A program made the position numbers and the translations under genes. Under the pieces are notes generated by a model that saw nothing but the letters and a program-made list of their open reading frames with translations, did not search any database and was not told the DNA's origin. Positions 1-5,482 of a stretch of DNA of 5,482 nucleotides are shown in pieces. Within the stretch, counting starts at the first letter, position 1. Every line of letters starts with the position of its first letter. The DNA comes from Acidimicrobiia bacterium (lineage in GTDB: Bacteria > Actinomycetota > Acidimicrobiia > Acidimicrobiales > SZUA-35), in the NCBI GenBank assembly GCA_029857855.1, contig JAOUGG010000239.1:1-5482 (forward strand). Direction: 5' to 3'.

Positions 1-499
1 CGCCGGCCTCGACGGCGGGGCGCGTCAACAGAATACGTTCGACCTGTTTGTCCTGAAGGGCCCGGACGGCGCAGGCGACGGCCAACCAGCTCTTGCCCGT
101 TCCGGCGGGACCGACCCCGAACGTGACGATGTTGCGCCGCACGGCGTCGATGTACCGTTTCTGGCCCGAGGTTTTCGGCCGCACCGGCTTGCCCCGGTAG
201 GTGGTCAACACCCGGTCGGTGAGCACGTCGGAGGGCCGCTCGTCGTCCTTCAGCATGTCGATCGACCGGCGCACGACCGCGGCGTTCAGCGATTCGCCCC
301 GCTGCAGCACGAGCACCAGTTCATCGAGCACCCTGGCCGCCTCGACCTGGTCGGCCCCCTCGACGAGTATCTCGTTACCTCGGGCGTGGATCGCCACCTG
401 GAAGGCATCCTCGACGACGCGAAGGTACTCGTCACGCTGGCCGAGAAGGCCGGCCATGATCTGGTTGTCGTCGACTTCGATTTTCACTGGTGACGTCAT
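1..499 (-). CDS. phoH: PhoH-family ATPase, N-terminal part (runs off window edge)
   Basis: This is the first 166 codons of a PhoH-like protein, a cytoplasmic P-loop ATPase family tied to RNA metabolism and usually encoded just before ybeY. The visible part has an N-terminal alpha/beta region (about residues 5-65), a linker, and the start of the ATPase domain. That domain has the family stretch KTSGQKRYIDAVRRN (109-123), the Walker A motif GPAGTGKS (130-137, catalytic Lys136) and LLTRPAVEAG (157-166). The Walker B and the rest lie outside the window, so completeness cannot be judged. The ATG at 499 is the chosen start; an in-frame ATG at 523 would add eight residues (MLGTIAHQ). Neither has a clear Shine-Dalgarno sequence, and a possible -10 at 510-515 would give an almost leaderless message for the 499 start. 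The family assignment is firm; the biochemical role of PhoH proteins is poorly defined. Confidence 0.95.
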   Translation of the reverse strand, partial: MTSPVKIEVDDNQIMAGLLGQRDEYLRVVEDAFQVAIHARGNEILVEGADQVEAARVLDELVLVLQRGESLNAAVVRRSIDMLKDDERPSDVLTDRVLTTYRGKPVRPKTSGQKRYIDAVRRNIVTFGVGPAGTGKSWLAVACAVRALQDKQVERILLTRPAVEAG

Positions 500-509
500 C
501 TGATGTGCG

Positions 510-515
510 ATCGTA
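510..515 (-). promoter_or_regulatory. Candidate -10 box of phoH
   Basis: TACGAT on the minus strand fits the actinobacterial TANNNT -10 pattern. Transcription would begin near 503, leaving only about 4 nt before the ATG at 499, which matches the absence of a ribosome binding site there. No convincing -35 is present: a TTGTAC lies upstream, but with only a 14-nt spacer. The 5-bp inverted repeat GTACC (513-517) / GGTAC (529-533) overlaps it. If the ATG at 523 were the true start this box would be inside the gene. Confidence 0.3.
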
Positions 516-648
516 CCCAACATCGGACGGTACAACCGAGCAGTTTCGACAGATGACGGTGATATCTCCGGCGGCGATACCATCGAGATTCGACGACGGA
601 CGAGTCCCGATTCCGACGGCGCGACGCTTCCCCCGACTCATCATCCAC

Positions 649-665
649 CGGTCGTTCGACGACCG
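649..665. repeat. 7-bp inverted repeat upstream of the pseudokinase start
   Basis: The sequence CGGTCGTTCGACGACCG has perfect 7-bp arms (CGGTCGT / ACGACCG) around a 3-nt loop. It ends 4 nt before the GGGGGA ribosome binding site and 17 nt before the ATG at 683. It could be an operator, or an RNA hairpin affecting ribosome access. It also overlaps the alternative GTG start at 665, which makes that start less likely. Confidence 0.4.
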
Positions 666-682
666 TGACGGGGGAACGTTCC

Positions 683-1366
683 ATGGTCGAACTACTGATC
701 GGCTCCGACGGCCGGGCCGAACGGGCGCTGATCGTCCGCAAACATCTCGAGGATCCCATACGTCTCACCCACCAGGTTCGGTGGCTGACCCGGGCCCAGG
801 GGCCGGGAGTCGTGAGGCTGCACGACGTCGGCCCGAACGGCGAACACTACTCCACGGAGTTCGGCGGACCGCTCACGCTGGCCGCCGCCACCGATCCGGC
901 GGCCACCCTGCCGGTGGTGAACGCAGTGTGGGCCGGCATTGACCGGCTCCACCGGCTCGGTTTGACACACGGTGCGGTGGCCGCCGAGCATGTCGTGATC
1001 GGTACCGGTGGTCCGCTGCTGATCAGCCCTGGTGGGCCCGAGCCGCTCGGTCGTCGCCACGACATCGCCTCCTTCGGCCGGATGATCGCCGGTCTGGCCG
1101 AGGTGTGGTCGGTCGAGGCGATCGTGGACCCGGCGATCGCCGCTCACTGGAACGCGATCGGTCGCCGGCTCACCGAACTCGGCGATCCGCCGGACATCGC
1201 CGCCGACGATCGCCTCGTGAGTGGCGCCGAGGTCCGGCGTCTGCTCGGCGTGCTGGGGCCGGTCGGTCGCACCCGCCGGTTCGTCACCGGCCGGTGGCTC
1301 AGGACGCGGCGACGGTATGGATCAATCCGAGGTCGTCCAGCCGATCGACGGCCGAGTCGATTCTGA
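683..1366 (+). CDS. Small protein-kinase-like protein, probable pseudokinase
   Basis: This 227-residue soluble protein has no signal peptide or membrane segment. It follows the order of a protein kinase fold. RALIVRKHL (15-22) resembles the strand bearing the ATP-binding Lys (Lys20), followed by an alpha-C-like helix and GVVRLHDVG (42-50). LTHGAVAAEHVVI (94-106) sits where the catalytic loop HRDxxxxN would be. LLISPGG (112-118) takes the place of DFG, and HDIASFGRMIAGL (126-138) matches the D-x-x-S/A-hydrophobic-G helix of the C-lobe. The catalytic Asp is Ala98, the metal-binding Asn is His103 and the DFG Asp is Ser115; the Gly-rich loop is reduced. Catalysis is therefore unlikely; a binding or scaffold role is inferred. 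The ATG at 683 is preferred over GTG 665 because GGGGGA lies 7 nt upstream. The last 22 codons overlap the convergent BldD-like gene and encode an Arg-rich tail. The fold assignment rests on motif order alone; the ligand or partner is unknown. Confidence 0.75.
   Translation: MVELLIGSDGRAERALIVRKHLEDPIRLTHQVRWLTRAQGPGVVRLHDVGPNGEHYSTEFGGPLTLAAATDPAATLPVVNAVWAGIDRLHRLGLTHGAVAAEHVVIGTGGPLLISPGGPEPLGRRHDIASFGRMIAGLAEVWSVEAIVDPAIAAHWNAIGRRLTELGDPPDIAADDRLVSGAEVRRLLGVLGPVGRTRRFVTGRWLRTRRRYGSIRGRPADRRPSRF
1275..1291 (-). terminator. Candidate hairpin after the BldD-like gene
   Basis: On the minus strand, GCCGGTGACGAACCGGC forms a 6-bp stem with a 5-nt loop, starting 7 nt after the stop codon of the BldD-like gene. 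There is no T-run after it, so it is at best an I-shaped terminator of the kind proposed for actinobacteria. It lies inside the coding sequence of the convergent pseudokinase gene, which may be why the stem exists. Confidence 0.25.
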
Positions 1367-1835
1367 CGCCGAGGATGCAGGCCACGGCCCGGAGATCGTC
1401 GTGGCGGATGGTCAGCACCCGGCCGTTGAAGTCCTGGCGTTGCACCTGAATCATCTCGAGATAGCGTCCGAGCATCTCGCCTTCTGGGCTGGGCACGGCG
1501 GCCAACCGCTCGAGTTCGAGCGTCACACCAGCGGCCCGGCCGGTTCGTTCCGTGAGATCGACCACCTCCGGGGACGTCGACGGCATGGCCGACCGGGGCA
1601 GCAGTTGGTCGACCGGGACGCTGTAGCACTGGGCCAGCCGTTCGAGGCGGGTCACCGAGATCGCCCGTTCCCCCCGTTCGTAGGCGCCGAGCACCGAGGC
1701 TTTGAACTCCAGATCCGAGTTGGCTTCGACATCCTGCAGCGAGAGTCGTTTCTGCTGGCGGATCAGCCGCAGCCGCTCGCCCACCCTGCGGCCGTATGCG
1801 GTGTTGAATTCCTCTGTTGGCTGGGAAAGACCCAT
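1299..1835 (-). CDS. bldD: BldD-family transcription regulator with cyclic-di-GMP binding signature
   Basis: This 178-residue cytoplasmic DNA-binding protein has two domains. Residues 14-80 are an XRE-type helix-turn-helix with the BldD hallmarks GERLRLIRQQKRLSLQDVE (19-37), FKASVLGAYERGERAISVTR (44-63) and YSVPVDQLLP (71-80). After a linker, residues about 103-178 match the BldD C-terminal domain, starting at LELERLAAVP. In Streptomyces BldD this domain dimerises the protein around a tetramer of cyclic di-GMP through RGD-X8-RQDD. Here the motif is R133-Q-D135, eight residues, then R144-H-D146-D147, so the charged positions are kept and only Gly to Gln and Gln to His differ. The ATG at 1835 has GGGAG 5 nt upstream. 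The gene lies 67 nt after rsmE, with its own promoter and a triple GGCGAC element that could serve autoregulation. Its 3' end overlaps the pseudokinase gene. Family membership is well supported; ligand binding and targets are inferred. Confidence 0.9.
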   Translation of the reverse strand: MGLSQPTEEFNTAYGRRVGERLRLIRQQKRLSLQDVEANSDLEFKASVLGAYERGERAISVTRLERLAQCYSVPVDQLLPRSAMPSTSPEVVDLTERTGRAAGVTLELERLAAVPSPEGEMLGRYLEMIQVQRQDFNGRVLTIRHDDLRAVACILGVRIDSAVDRLDDLGLIHTVAAS

Positions 1836-1851
1836 TGATGCTCCCGGGATC

Positions 1852-1889
1852 GGCGACTCCAGCCCCTGTCGCCAGTAAACCTAGTCGCC
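1852..1889 (-). promoter_or_regulatory. Three evenly spaced GGCGAC elements, candidate operator
   Basis: Reading the minus strand there is GGCGAC at 1889-1884, GGCGAC again at 1873-1868 and its inverse GTCGCC at 1857-1852, each starting exactly 16 nt after the last. The first two share an extra T on the 5' side (TGGCGAC) and flank the predicted -10. The second and third form an inverted repeat with a 10-nt centre in the 5' leader. The placement suits a repressor site for the BldD-like gene, perhaps autoregulation. It does not fit the Streptomyces BldD box in an obvious way. Confidence 0.45.
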
Positions 1890-1906
1890 ACTCTGCGCAA
1901 CATCAA
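1878..1906 (-). promoter_or_regulatory. Predicted promoter of the BldD-like gene
   Basis: TTGATG (1906-1901) and TAGGTT (1883-1878) on the minus strand are separated by exactly 17 nt and resemble housekeeping sigma-factor -35 and -10 boxes. Transcription would start near 1871, giving a leader of about 36 nt with GGGAG before the ATG at 1835. The -35 overlaps the rsmE stop codon at 1905-1903, so the gene can be expressed apart from the hrcA operon. Confidence 0.55.
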
Positions 1907-2607
1907 CCACGTTCTGCGGTCAAAACCAGAAGAACGGCGGTACATATGGCGGCCGACTCGGTTCGCAGAATGTTTCCCGGCAGTCCCACCAGATTCCTCC
2001 CGTCGCATTCACGGGCGCTGAAACCGCCCTCGGGGCCGACCAGCACCGTCGTCGGGCGGGCGGCGGCGTCGGTGCCGAGCAGCGGCTCCCCCGGCTCGGC
2101 GAGCGCGGCTTCGGGTAGCTGTTCGACGACCGCCGCGAACGCGGTCACCTCCCACACCTCGGGCAACCAGAGATTCCGGGATTGCATCGCAGCCTCCCGT
2201 GCCACCTTGCGATGGCGGGCCAGATTTCGTGTCGCCTTGGCGCCGTCCCACCGGACGACGGTTCGCTCCGTGGTCATGGGGATGATGCGGTCGACGCCGA
2301 GCTCGGTGAGTTTCTGCACCGCCAGTTCGCTTCGATCCCCCTTGACCAGGGCGAATCCGACGGTCAACGGCGTCTCACGTCGACGATCCGACTTCTCGAC
2401 GACGATCGGGCCGACGTCGAGCGGCTCGACACCGGGGCCGAGGGCGGCGGATCGCCACCGACCGGCCCCGTCGGCCACGGTGATCGGATCGCCCGTCCGG
2501 CATCGCAACGCCCGACTGAGGTGATGGTGGTCGGCCTCGTCGAGCACGGGCCGCTCCAGATCGTCGACGAAGACCAGGGGCCGGGACCGGAGGTCGTTTC
2601 GGGTCAC
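1903..2607 (-). CDS. rsmE: 16S rRNA (uracil1498-N3)-methyltransferase RsmE
   Basis: RsmE uses S-adenosylmethionine to methylate N3 of U1498 in 16S rRNA, at the decoding centre of the 30S subunit. The 234-residue length is usual for the family. Residues 1-70 form the N-terminal PUA-like RNA-binding region, including [15 protein letters not shown] (26-40). The SPOUT domain shows [20 protein letters not shown] (87-106), [10 protein letters not shown] (111-120), REAAMQSRN (137-145), GPEGGFS (191-197) and [12 protein letters not shown] (209-220); the last two build the knotted cofactor site. The start is GTG at 2607, which overlaps the dnaJ TGA as GTGA, a sign of translational coupling; only a weak GAAG lies upstream. 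It is the last gene of the hrcA-dnaJ-rsmE operon, as in many actinobacteria. Confidence 0.95.
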   Translation of the reverse strand: MTRNDLRSRPLVFVDDLERPVLDEADHHHLSRALRCRTGDPITVADGAGRWRSAALGPGVEPLDVGPIVVEKSDRRRETPLTVGFALVKGDRSELAVQKLTELGVDRIIPMTTERTVVRWDGAKATRNLARHRKVAREAAMQSRNLWLPEVWEVTAFAAVVEQLPEAALAEPGEPLLGTDAAARPTTVLVGPEGGFSARECDGRNLVGLPGNILRTESAAICTAVLLVLTAERG

Positions 2608-3692
2608 GCGAACTTCGATTTGAACCGCCCGAGGATGCCGTCCTCGCCCGGCTCCTTCACTGATTCGCCCCGTTCCTTGGCCAGCTGCCGCAGCAGGTCC
2701 TCCTGCTCGGGGGTGATACCGGTGGGGGTTTCGACCATGACGGCCAGCAGAAGATCGCCACGGTTCCGGCCACGTAGTTTCGGAACCCCCCGATCGCGAA
2801 ACCGGATCAGATCACCGGTTTGCGACCCGGCAGGCACGGTGACCTCGATCTCACCGTCGATCGCCTCGAACGAAATGGTGGCGCCCAGGGCGGCCTGGGT
2901 GGCGGCCACCCGGAACTCCGCCAACAGGTTGTCGCCGTCTCGTTGAAAGACCGGATGGGGCAGAACGCGGACCTGAACGTAGAGGTCACCTGCTCCCCCA
3001 CCACGACGGCCGACCGCACCTCGGCCCGTGAGCCGAAGGGTGGCTCCGTCGCCGACCCCGGCCGGCACGTCGACGACATAGGTCTGCTCCTCGACCCTCC
3101 GACCTTCACCGGAGCAGTCCGAGCAGGGCTCGGAGATCGTGACCCCCTCCCCCGAGCAGCGGGCGCAGGTGGCCGTCGTGACCATCTGGCCCAGGATCGA
3201 CTGGCGGACCTGGCGGACCTGGCCGGTGCCGCCGCACTGGTCGCAGCGCAAGGCCTGGGAGCCGGGCGCGGCGCCGGTCGCCTCGCAGGTGTCGCAGGGA
3301 ACGGCGGTGCGAACGGTGACCTCCTTGGCCTCCCCGTTGACCACGTCCTCGAGGGTGAGTTCGGCCACCACCTCGAGGTCGACGCCGCGCTGGGGGCCGG
3401 CATCGGTACGGGTTCCGGCGTTGAAGAAGGCGTCGAAGAGGTCGCCGAGGCCCGATCCGGCGAACGGGTCGCCCATGCGGGAACCGCTCGAACCGAACCG
3501 GTCGTAGCGGGCCCGCTTCTCGGGGTCACTCAGGACCTCGTAGGCCTCGGCCACCTGTTTGAACCGGGCCTCGGCCGCCGCATCGTTGGGATTGGCATCC
3601 GGGTGGAGTTCGCGCGCCAGTTTTCGGTAGGCCCGTTTGATCTCGTCCTGGGTGGCCGACCGGCTGACGCCCAGCAGCTGGTAGAAGTCCAT
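2604..3692 (-). CDS. dnaJ: Chaperone protein DnaJ (Hsp40), type I
   Basis: DnaJ stimulates the ATPase of DnaK and hands it unfolded clients. The protein is 362 residues, close to the usual 370-380. The J domain covers residues 1-66, with the HPD triad at 30-32. A short Gly/Phe-rich linker follows (67-95). The zinc-binding domain has four CxxC pairs (C133/C136, C150/C153, C176/C179, C190/C193), and the C-terminal client-binding domains run from about 200 to 340. The first zinc motif reads CDTCEATG, with Ala138 in place of the usual Gly; the other three are canonical (CGGTG, CSGEG, CSGEG). The ATG at 3692 is chosen because the J domain starts there and GAAGGG lies 5 nt upstream; the frame stays open a further 51 codons into hrcA but that part is not J-domain sequence. 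It starts 2 nt after the hrcA stop. Pairing with hrcA resembles the second DnaJ of actinobacteria; whether another copy sits beside dnaK cannot be seen here. Confidence 0.97.
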   Translation of the reverse strand: MDFYQLLGVSRSATQDEIKRAYRKLARELHPDANPNDAAAEARFKQVAEAYEVLSDPEKRARYDRFGSSGSRMGDPFAGSGLGDLFDAFFNAGTRTDAGPQRGVDLEVVAELTLEDVVNGEAKEVTVRTAVPCDTCEATGAAPGSQALRCDQCGGTGQVRQVRQSILGQMVTTATCARCSGEGVTISEPCSDCSGEGRRVEEQTYVVDVPAGVGDGATLRLTGRGAVGRRGGGAGDLYVQVRVLPHPVFQRDGDNLLAEFRVAATQAALGATISFEAIDGEIEVTVPAGSQTGDLIRFRDRGVPKLRGRNRGDLLLAVMVETPTGITPEQEDLLRQLAKERGESVKEPGEDGILGRFKSKFA

Positions 3693-3694
3693 CG

Positions 3695-4699
3695 TTACCC
3701 TTCGCTCAACATCCGACCCAGCTGACGGCTGACGACGGCCACGGCCGACATGGCCTGGGGATAGTTCATTCGGGTCGGTCCCAGCACGGCGATTGATCCG
3801 GCGTGTTCGCCATCGATCTCGTACGGCGACACGACGAGGCTGCACTCCGACAGCGGCGCCACGCCCGTTTCGGAGCCGATCGCCACCGACAGACCCCGCT
3901 CGACGACGTCGGCCAGGAGGCTGACCACGACGAGCTGCTGTTCGAGGATCGTCAGAACCTGGCTGACCGAGTCGACGGCCTGAAACGCCGAGGCCACCTT
4001 CGACGTTCCGTCGACGTAGACCCGTTCACCTTCGGCGTCGCCCTCGACCATGTCGGTGTAGAACTGCTGAACCAGCGCATCGACTACGGAGTCGCCGCTC
4101 TGTCGGGGCCTGGTGCTTTCACCGGCCGGGCGATCGACAGCGGCCTCCGCGAGCAGCCGTGACGCCTGCTCGATCGTCTGGACCTCGATTTCAGCATCGA
4201 ATTCGAACGTCTGTTTCAGGACCTGGCCGTTGGACAGCACCGCGACCGACATCACAGCCCGTCCGGCCAGTGGCACCAGTTGCACGGATCGAACGACGGC
4301 GGCCTCAATGGTGTCGTCGACGACGACGGCTGCGTAGTCGGTCAGATCACTCAACAGCGAGGCCGTCTCCTTCATGACCTGCTCGATCTCGCCCCGGAGT
4401 TCACCGAAGAAAGCGGCGACCGACTTGTCGGCTGACGCGCCCCGACCCCGCAGATCGTCGAGATCGAGGCTGTCGACGAAGTAACGATAGCCCTTCTCGG
4501 TGGGAACCCTGCCGGCGCTGGTGTGCGGCTGGGTGAGGTACCCCTCGTTCTCCAGCACCGCCATGTCGTTGCGGACCGTGGCCGGCGACACCTTCAGCCC
4601 GGCGGCCCTGGCCGCGGCAGACGAACCGACCGGCTGGGCGGTGTCGGTGTACTGCTCGATGACTGCTCGGAGGATGGCGGCTTTACGTTCGTCGACCAT
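3695..4699 (-). CDS. hrcA: Heat-inducible transcription repressor HrcA
   Basis: HrcA represses chaperone genes by binding the CIRCE inverted repeat, and its activity depends on GroEL. The 334-residue protein is of normal length. Residues 1-75 are the winged helix, with [20 protein letters not shown] (38-57) as recognition region and [19 protein letters not shown] (58-76) as wing. A GAF-like middle domain and the dimerising region follow. The end carries [20 protein letters not shown] (271-290) and the typical [20 protein letters not shown] (301-320). The ATG at 4699 is fixed by homology and by an in-frame TGA only two codons upstream; no clear ribosome binding site is present. It is the first gene of a tight operon with dnaJ and rsmE. 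No CIRCE (TTAGCACTC-N9-GAGTGCTAA) is visible in the upstream gap, so self-repression would need another site. Confidence 0.97.
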   Translation of the reverse strand: MVDERKAAILRAVIEQYTDTAQPVGSSAAARAAGLKVSPATVRNDMAVLENEGYLTQPHTSAGRVPTEKGYRYFVDSLDLDDLRGRGASADKSVAAFFGELRGEIEQVMKETASLLSDLTDYAAVVVDDTIEAAVVRSVQLVPLAGRAVMSVAVLSNGQVLKQTFEFDAEIEVQTIEQASRLLAEAAVDRPAGESTRPRQSGDSVVDALVQQFYTDMVEGDAEGERVYVDGTSKVASAFQAVDSVSQVLTILEQQLVVVSLLADVVERGLSVAIGSETGVAPLSECSLVVSPYEIDGEHAGSIAVLGPTRMNYPQAMSAVAVVSRQLGRMLSEG

Positions 4700-4728
4700 G
4701 AATCAACTACTGTTTCGGGCGCTGGAAT

Positions 4729-4763
4729 CGGCCCGGCTGAGTCAGTCTACCGATGCCGGGCCG
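4729..4763. repeat. 9-bp GC inverted repeat centred on the hrcA -10 region
   Basis: CGGCCCGGC (4729-4737) and GCCGGGCCG (4755-4763) are perfect inverted copies separated by 17 nt that include the predicted TAGACT -10. The repeat could be an operator for the hrcA operon, or a terminator-like stem for lepA transcripts. CIRCE also has 9-bp arms, but with a 9-nt spacer and a quite different sequence, so this is not CIRCE. Confidence 0.5.
4744..4749 (-). promoter_or_regulatory. Candidate -10 box of the hrcA-dnaJ-rsmE operon
   Basis: TAGACT on the minus strand matches the TANNNT -10 pattern and would start transcription near 4737, about 38 nt before the hrcA ATG. No good -35 lies at 16-18 nt; the nearest TTGAAA is 24 nt away. 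The box sits at the centre of a 9-bp GC inverted repeat. Confidence 0.35.
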
Positions 4764-4789
4764 GAAGGTCCGATTTCAACCATGTGGCA

Positions 4790-4818
4790 AACGCCGTTAG
4801 CGTCCGGCGTTCCCGGAC
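4790..4818 (-). terminator. Overlapping hairpins downstream of lepA, candidate terminator
   Basis: On the minus strand, 31-59 nt after the lepA stop codon, two stems compete for the same bases. AACGCCG (4790-4796) pairs with CGGCGTT (4805-4811) around an 8-nt loop. GTCCGG (4802-4807) pairs with CCGGAC (4813-4818) around a 5-nt loop. The first ends in only TTT on the minus strand, so a classic T-tract is missing. Termination of lepA is the simplest reading; a structured leader is the alternative. Confidence 0.4.
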
Positions 4819-4848
4819 CATGCCCGCAGCGCAGGCGCTCGCCGGCCG

Positions 4849-5482
4849 TCAATCGTCGAGCCGGAGCACCTGGATGAAGGTGTCGGAGGGGATCTCGACC
4901 CGGCCGATGTTCTTCATCTTCCGCTTTCCCTCCTTCTGCTTCTTCAACAGCTTGTTCTTCCGGGTCACGTCGCCGCCGTAGAGCTTCGCCGTGACGTCCT
5001 TGCGGAACGCCTTGACCGTCTCCCGGGCGATGATGCGACCGCCGATGGCCGCCTGGATCGGGACCTCGAACTGCTGACGGGGAATAATGGCCTTCAACTT
5101 GCCGGCCATGCGGCGGCCGTACTCGTACGACGAATCCCGGTGCACGATGGTGGAGAAGGCGTCGACCTGCTCGCCGTTGAACAGCACGTCGACCTTCACC
5201 AGGTCACCGGGCTCGTAGCCCACCGGCTCGTAGTCGAGGCTGGCGTATCCCTGACTGCGGCTCTTGAGCTCGTCGAAGAAGTCGATGACCACTTCGGCCA
5301 GCGGCAGCCGGTAGACGAGTTCGAGGCGCTCCGGTGACAGGTACTCCATCTTCTCCATACGGCCCCGGCGGGTCTGACACAGCTCCATGATGGTGCCCGT
5401 GTAGTCGCTGGGGGTGATCATCGACGCCTTCAGGTACGGCTCCTGGATCTCCTTCCAGTCGCCGGCCGGAGGCAGCGTGGAG
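4849..5482 (-). CDS. lepA: Elongation factor 4 (LepA), C-terminal third
   Basis: LepA is a ribosome-bound GTPase related to EF-G, with a role in translation under stress and in ribosome biogenesis. Only the last 210 of about 600 codons are in the window; the GTPase domain lies beyond the upper edge. Residues 14-40 of the fragment (starting [16 protein letters not shown]) begin the EF-G domain V-like fold, which continues to about residue 95. The LepA-only C-terminal domain follows, with [20 protein letters not shown] (121-140), [20 protein letters not shown] (142-161) and the strongly basic [20 protein letters not shown] (168-187) that contacts the tRNA and ribosome. The end, [17 protein letters not shown], is normal for the family, so the 3' end is intact. 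It is separated from hrcA by 149 nt; hemW, which often lies between them, is not here. Confidence 0.97.
   Translation of the reverse strand, partial: STLPPAGDWKEIQEPYLKASMITPSDYTGTIMELCQTRRGRMEKMEYLSPERLELVYRLPLAEVVIDFFDELKSRSQGYASLDYEPVGYEPGDLVKVDVLFNGEQVDAFSTIVHRDSSYEYGRRMAGKLKAIIPRQQFEVPIQAAIGGRIIARETVKAFRKDVTAKLYGGDVTRKNKLLKKQKEGKRKMKNIGRVEIPSDTFIQVLRLDD

Larger units (their letters stand above)
500..682. other. Divergent intergenic region between phoH and the pseudokinase gene
   Basis: This 183-nt stretch should hold two outward promoters. On the minus side there is a TACGAT box close to phoH. On the plus side the best -10 is TACCAT (578-583), with a poor ATGACG (553-558) 19 nt upstream. 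A 7-bp dyad lies at 649-665 and a purine-rich GGGGGA ribosome binding site at 670-675, in front of the ATG at 683. The short open frames that cross it give low-complexity peptides and are not supported as genes. Confidence 0.5.

Noticed and set aside
496..768. Minus-strand frames of 70 to 90 codons around 432-768
   Set aside because: They lie over the start of phoH and the divergent promoter region, are rich in Arg and Ser, and have no domain or ribosome binding site support.
490..942. Plus-strand frame of 150 codons covering the phoH upstream region
   Set aside because: It overlaps the better supported pseudokinase gene in another frame and gives a Arg/His/Gly-rich peptide without motifs.
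1221..1838. Plus-strand frame of 205 codons opposite the BldD-like gene
   Set aside because: It is the complement of a well supported regulator and shows no family motifs.
2807..3529. 240-codon minus-strand frame inside dnaJ
   Set aside because: It is an alternate frame of dnaJ, dominated by Ser, Pro, Arg and Ala, with no recognisable domain.
2820..3725. Long open frame (301 codons) on the plus strand opposite dnaJ
   Set aside because: It is antisense to a certain gene in GC-rich DNA, where such frames are common. The peptide is Gly/Ala/Leu-rich low complexity with no motif.
3693..3845. 51-codon N-terminal extension of dnaJ into hrcA
   Set aside because: The added residues are Arg-rich and unlike any J-domain leader, while the ATG at 3692 has a good ribosome binding site and begins exactly at the J domain.
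4790..4818. Possible CIRCE half-site TTAGCGTCC at 4797-4805
   Set aside because: It matches TTAGCACTC only in part and has no GAGTGCTAA partner 9 nt away.
1..5482. Mobile element, CRISPR array, tRNA or rRNA
   Set aside because: No transposase or integrase motifs, no regular direct-repeat array and no cloverleaf or rRNA sequence were seen on either strand.

Overview
The window is GC-rich bacterial DNA from an actinobacterium. Two things point there: the gene order (lepA, hrcA, dnaJ, rsmE, then phoH), and a recognisable BldD-family regulator with the actinobacterial cyclic-di-GMP binding signature. The lineage within the phylum cannot be fixed from this sequence; a deep-branching group such as Acidimicrobiia is a guess.

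Layout, read in the direction of the minus strand (high to low coordinates). The window opens inside lepA (elongation factor 4), of which the last 210 codons are present. A 149-nt gap follows that is unusually rich in inverted repeats and probably holds the end of the lepA transcript and the promoter of the next operon. Then come hrcA (heat-shock repressor), dnaJ (co-chaperone) and rsmE (16S rRNA U1498 methyltransferase). These are packed tightly: hrcA and dnaJ are 2 nt apart, and dnaJ and rsmE overlap by 4 nt as GTGA. A BldD-like regulator follows, with its own promoter whose -35 lies over the rsmE stop codon. At the far end is the N-terminal 166 codons of phoH, cut by the window edge just after the Walker A motif.

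The one gene on the plus strand (683-1366) lies between phoH and the BldD-like gene. It reads as a small, degenerate protein-kinase fold: landmarks of a kinase C-lobe are visible but the catalytic residues are replaced, so it is probably a pseudokinase. Its 3' end overlaps the 3' end of the BldD-like gene tail to tail by 68 nt. It is divergent from phoH across a 183-nt region.

How the genes fit together: lepA, hrcA, dnaJ, rsmE and phoH form a conserved translation, ribosome and protein-quality block. The BldD-like regulator and the pseudokinase look like an accessory pair set into it between rsmE and phoH. That pair, the triple GGCGAC element at the regulator's promoter and the long GC inverted repeat around the predicted hrcA -10 are the parts most worth checking. 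No mobile element, CRISPR array, tRNA or rRNA was seen.
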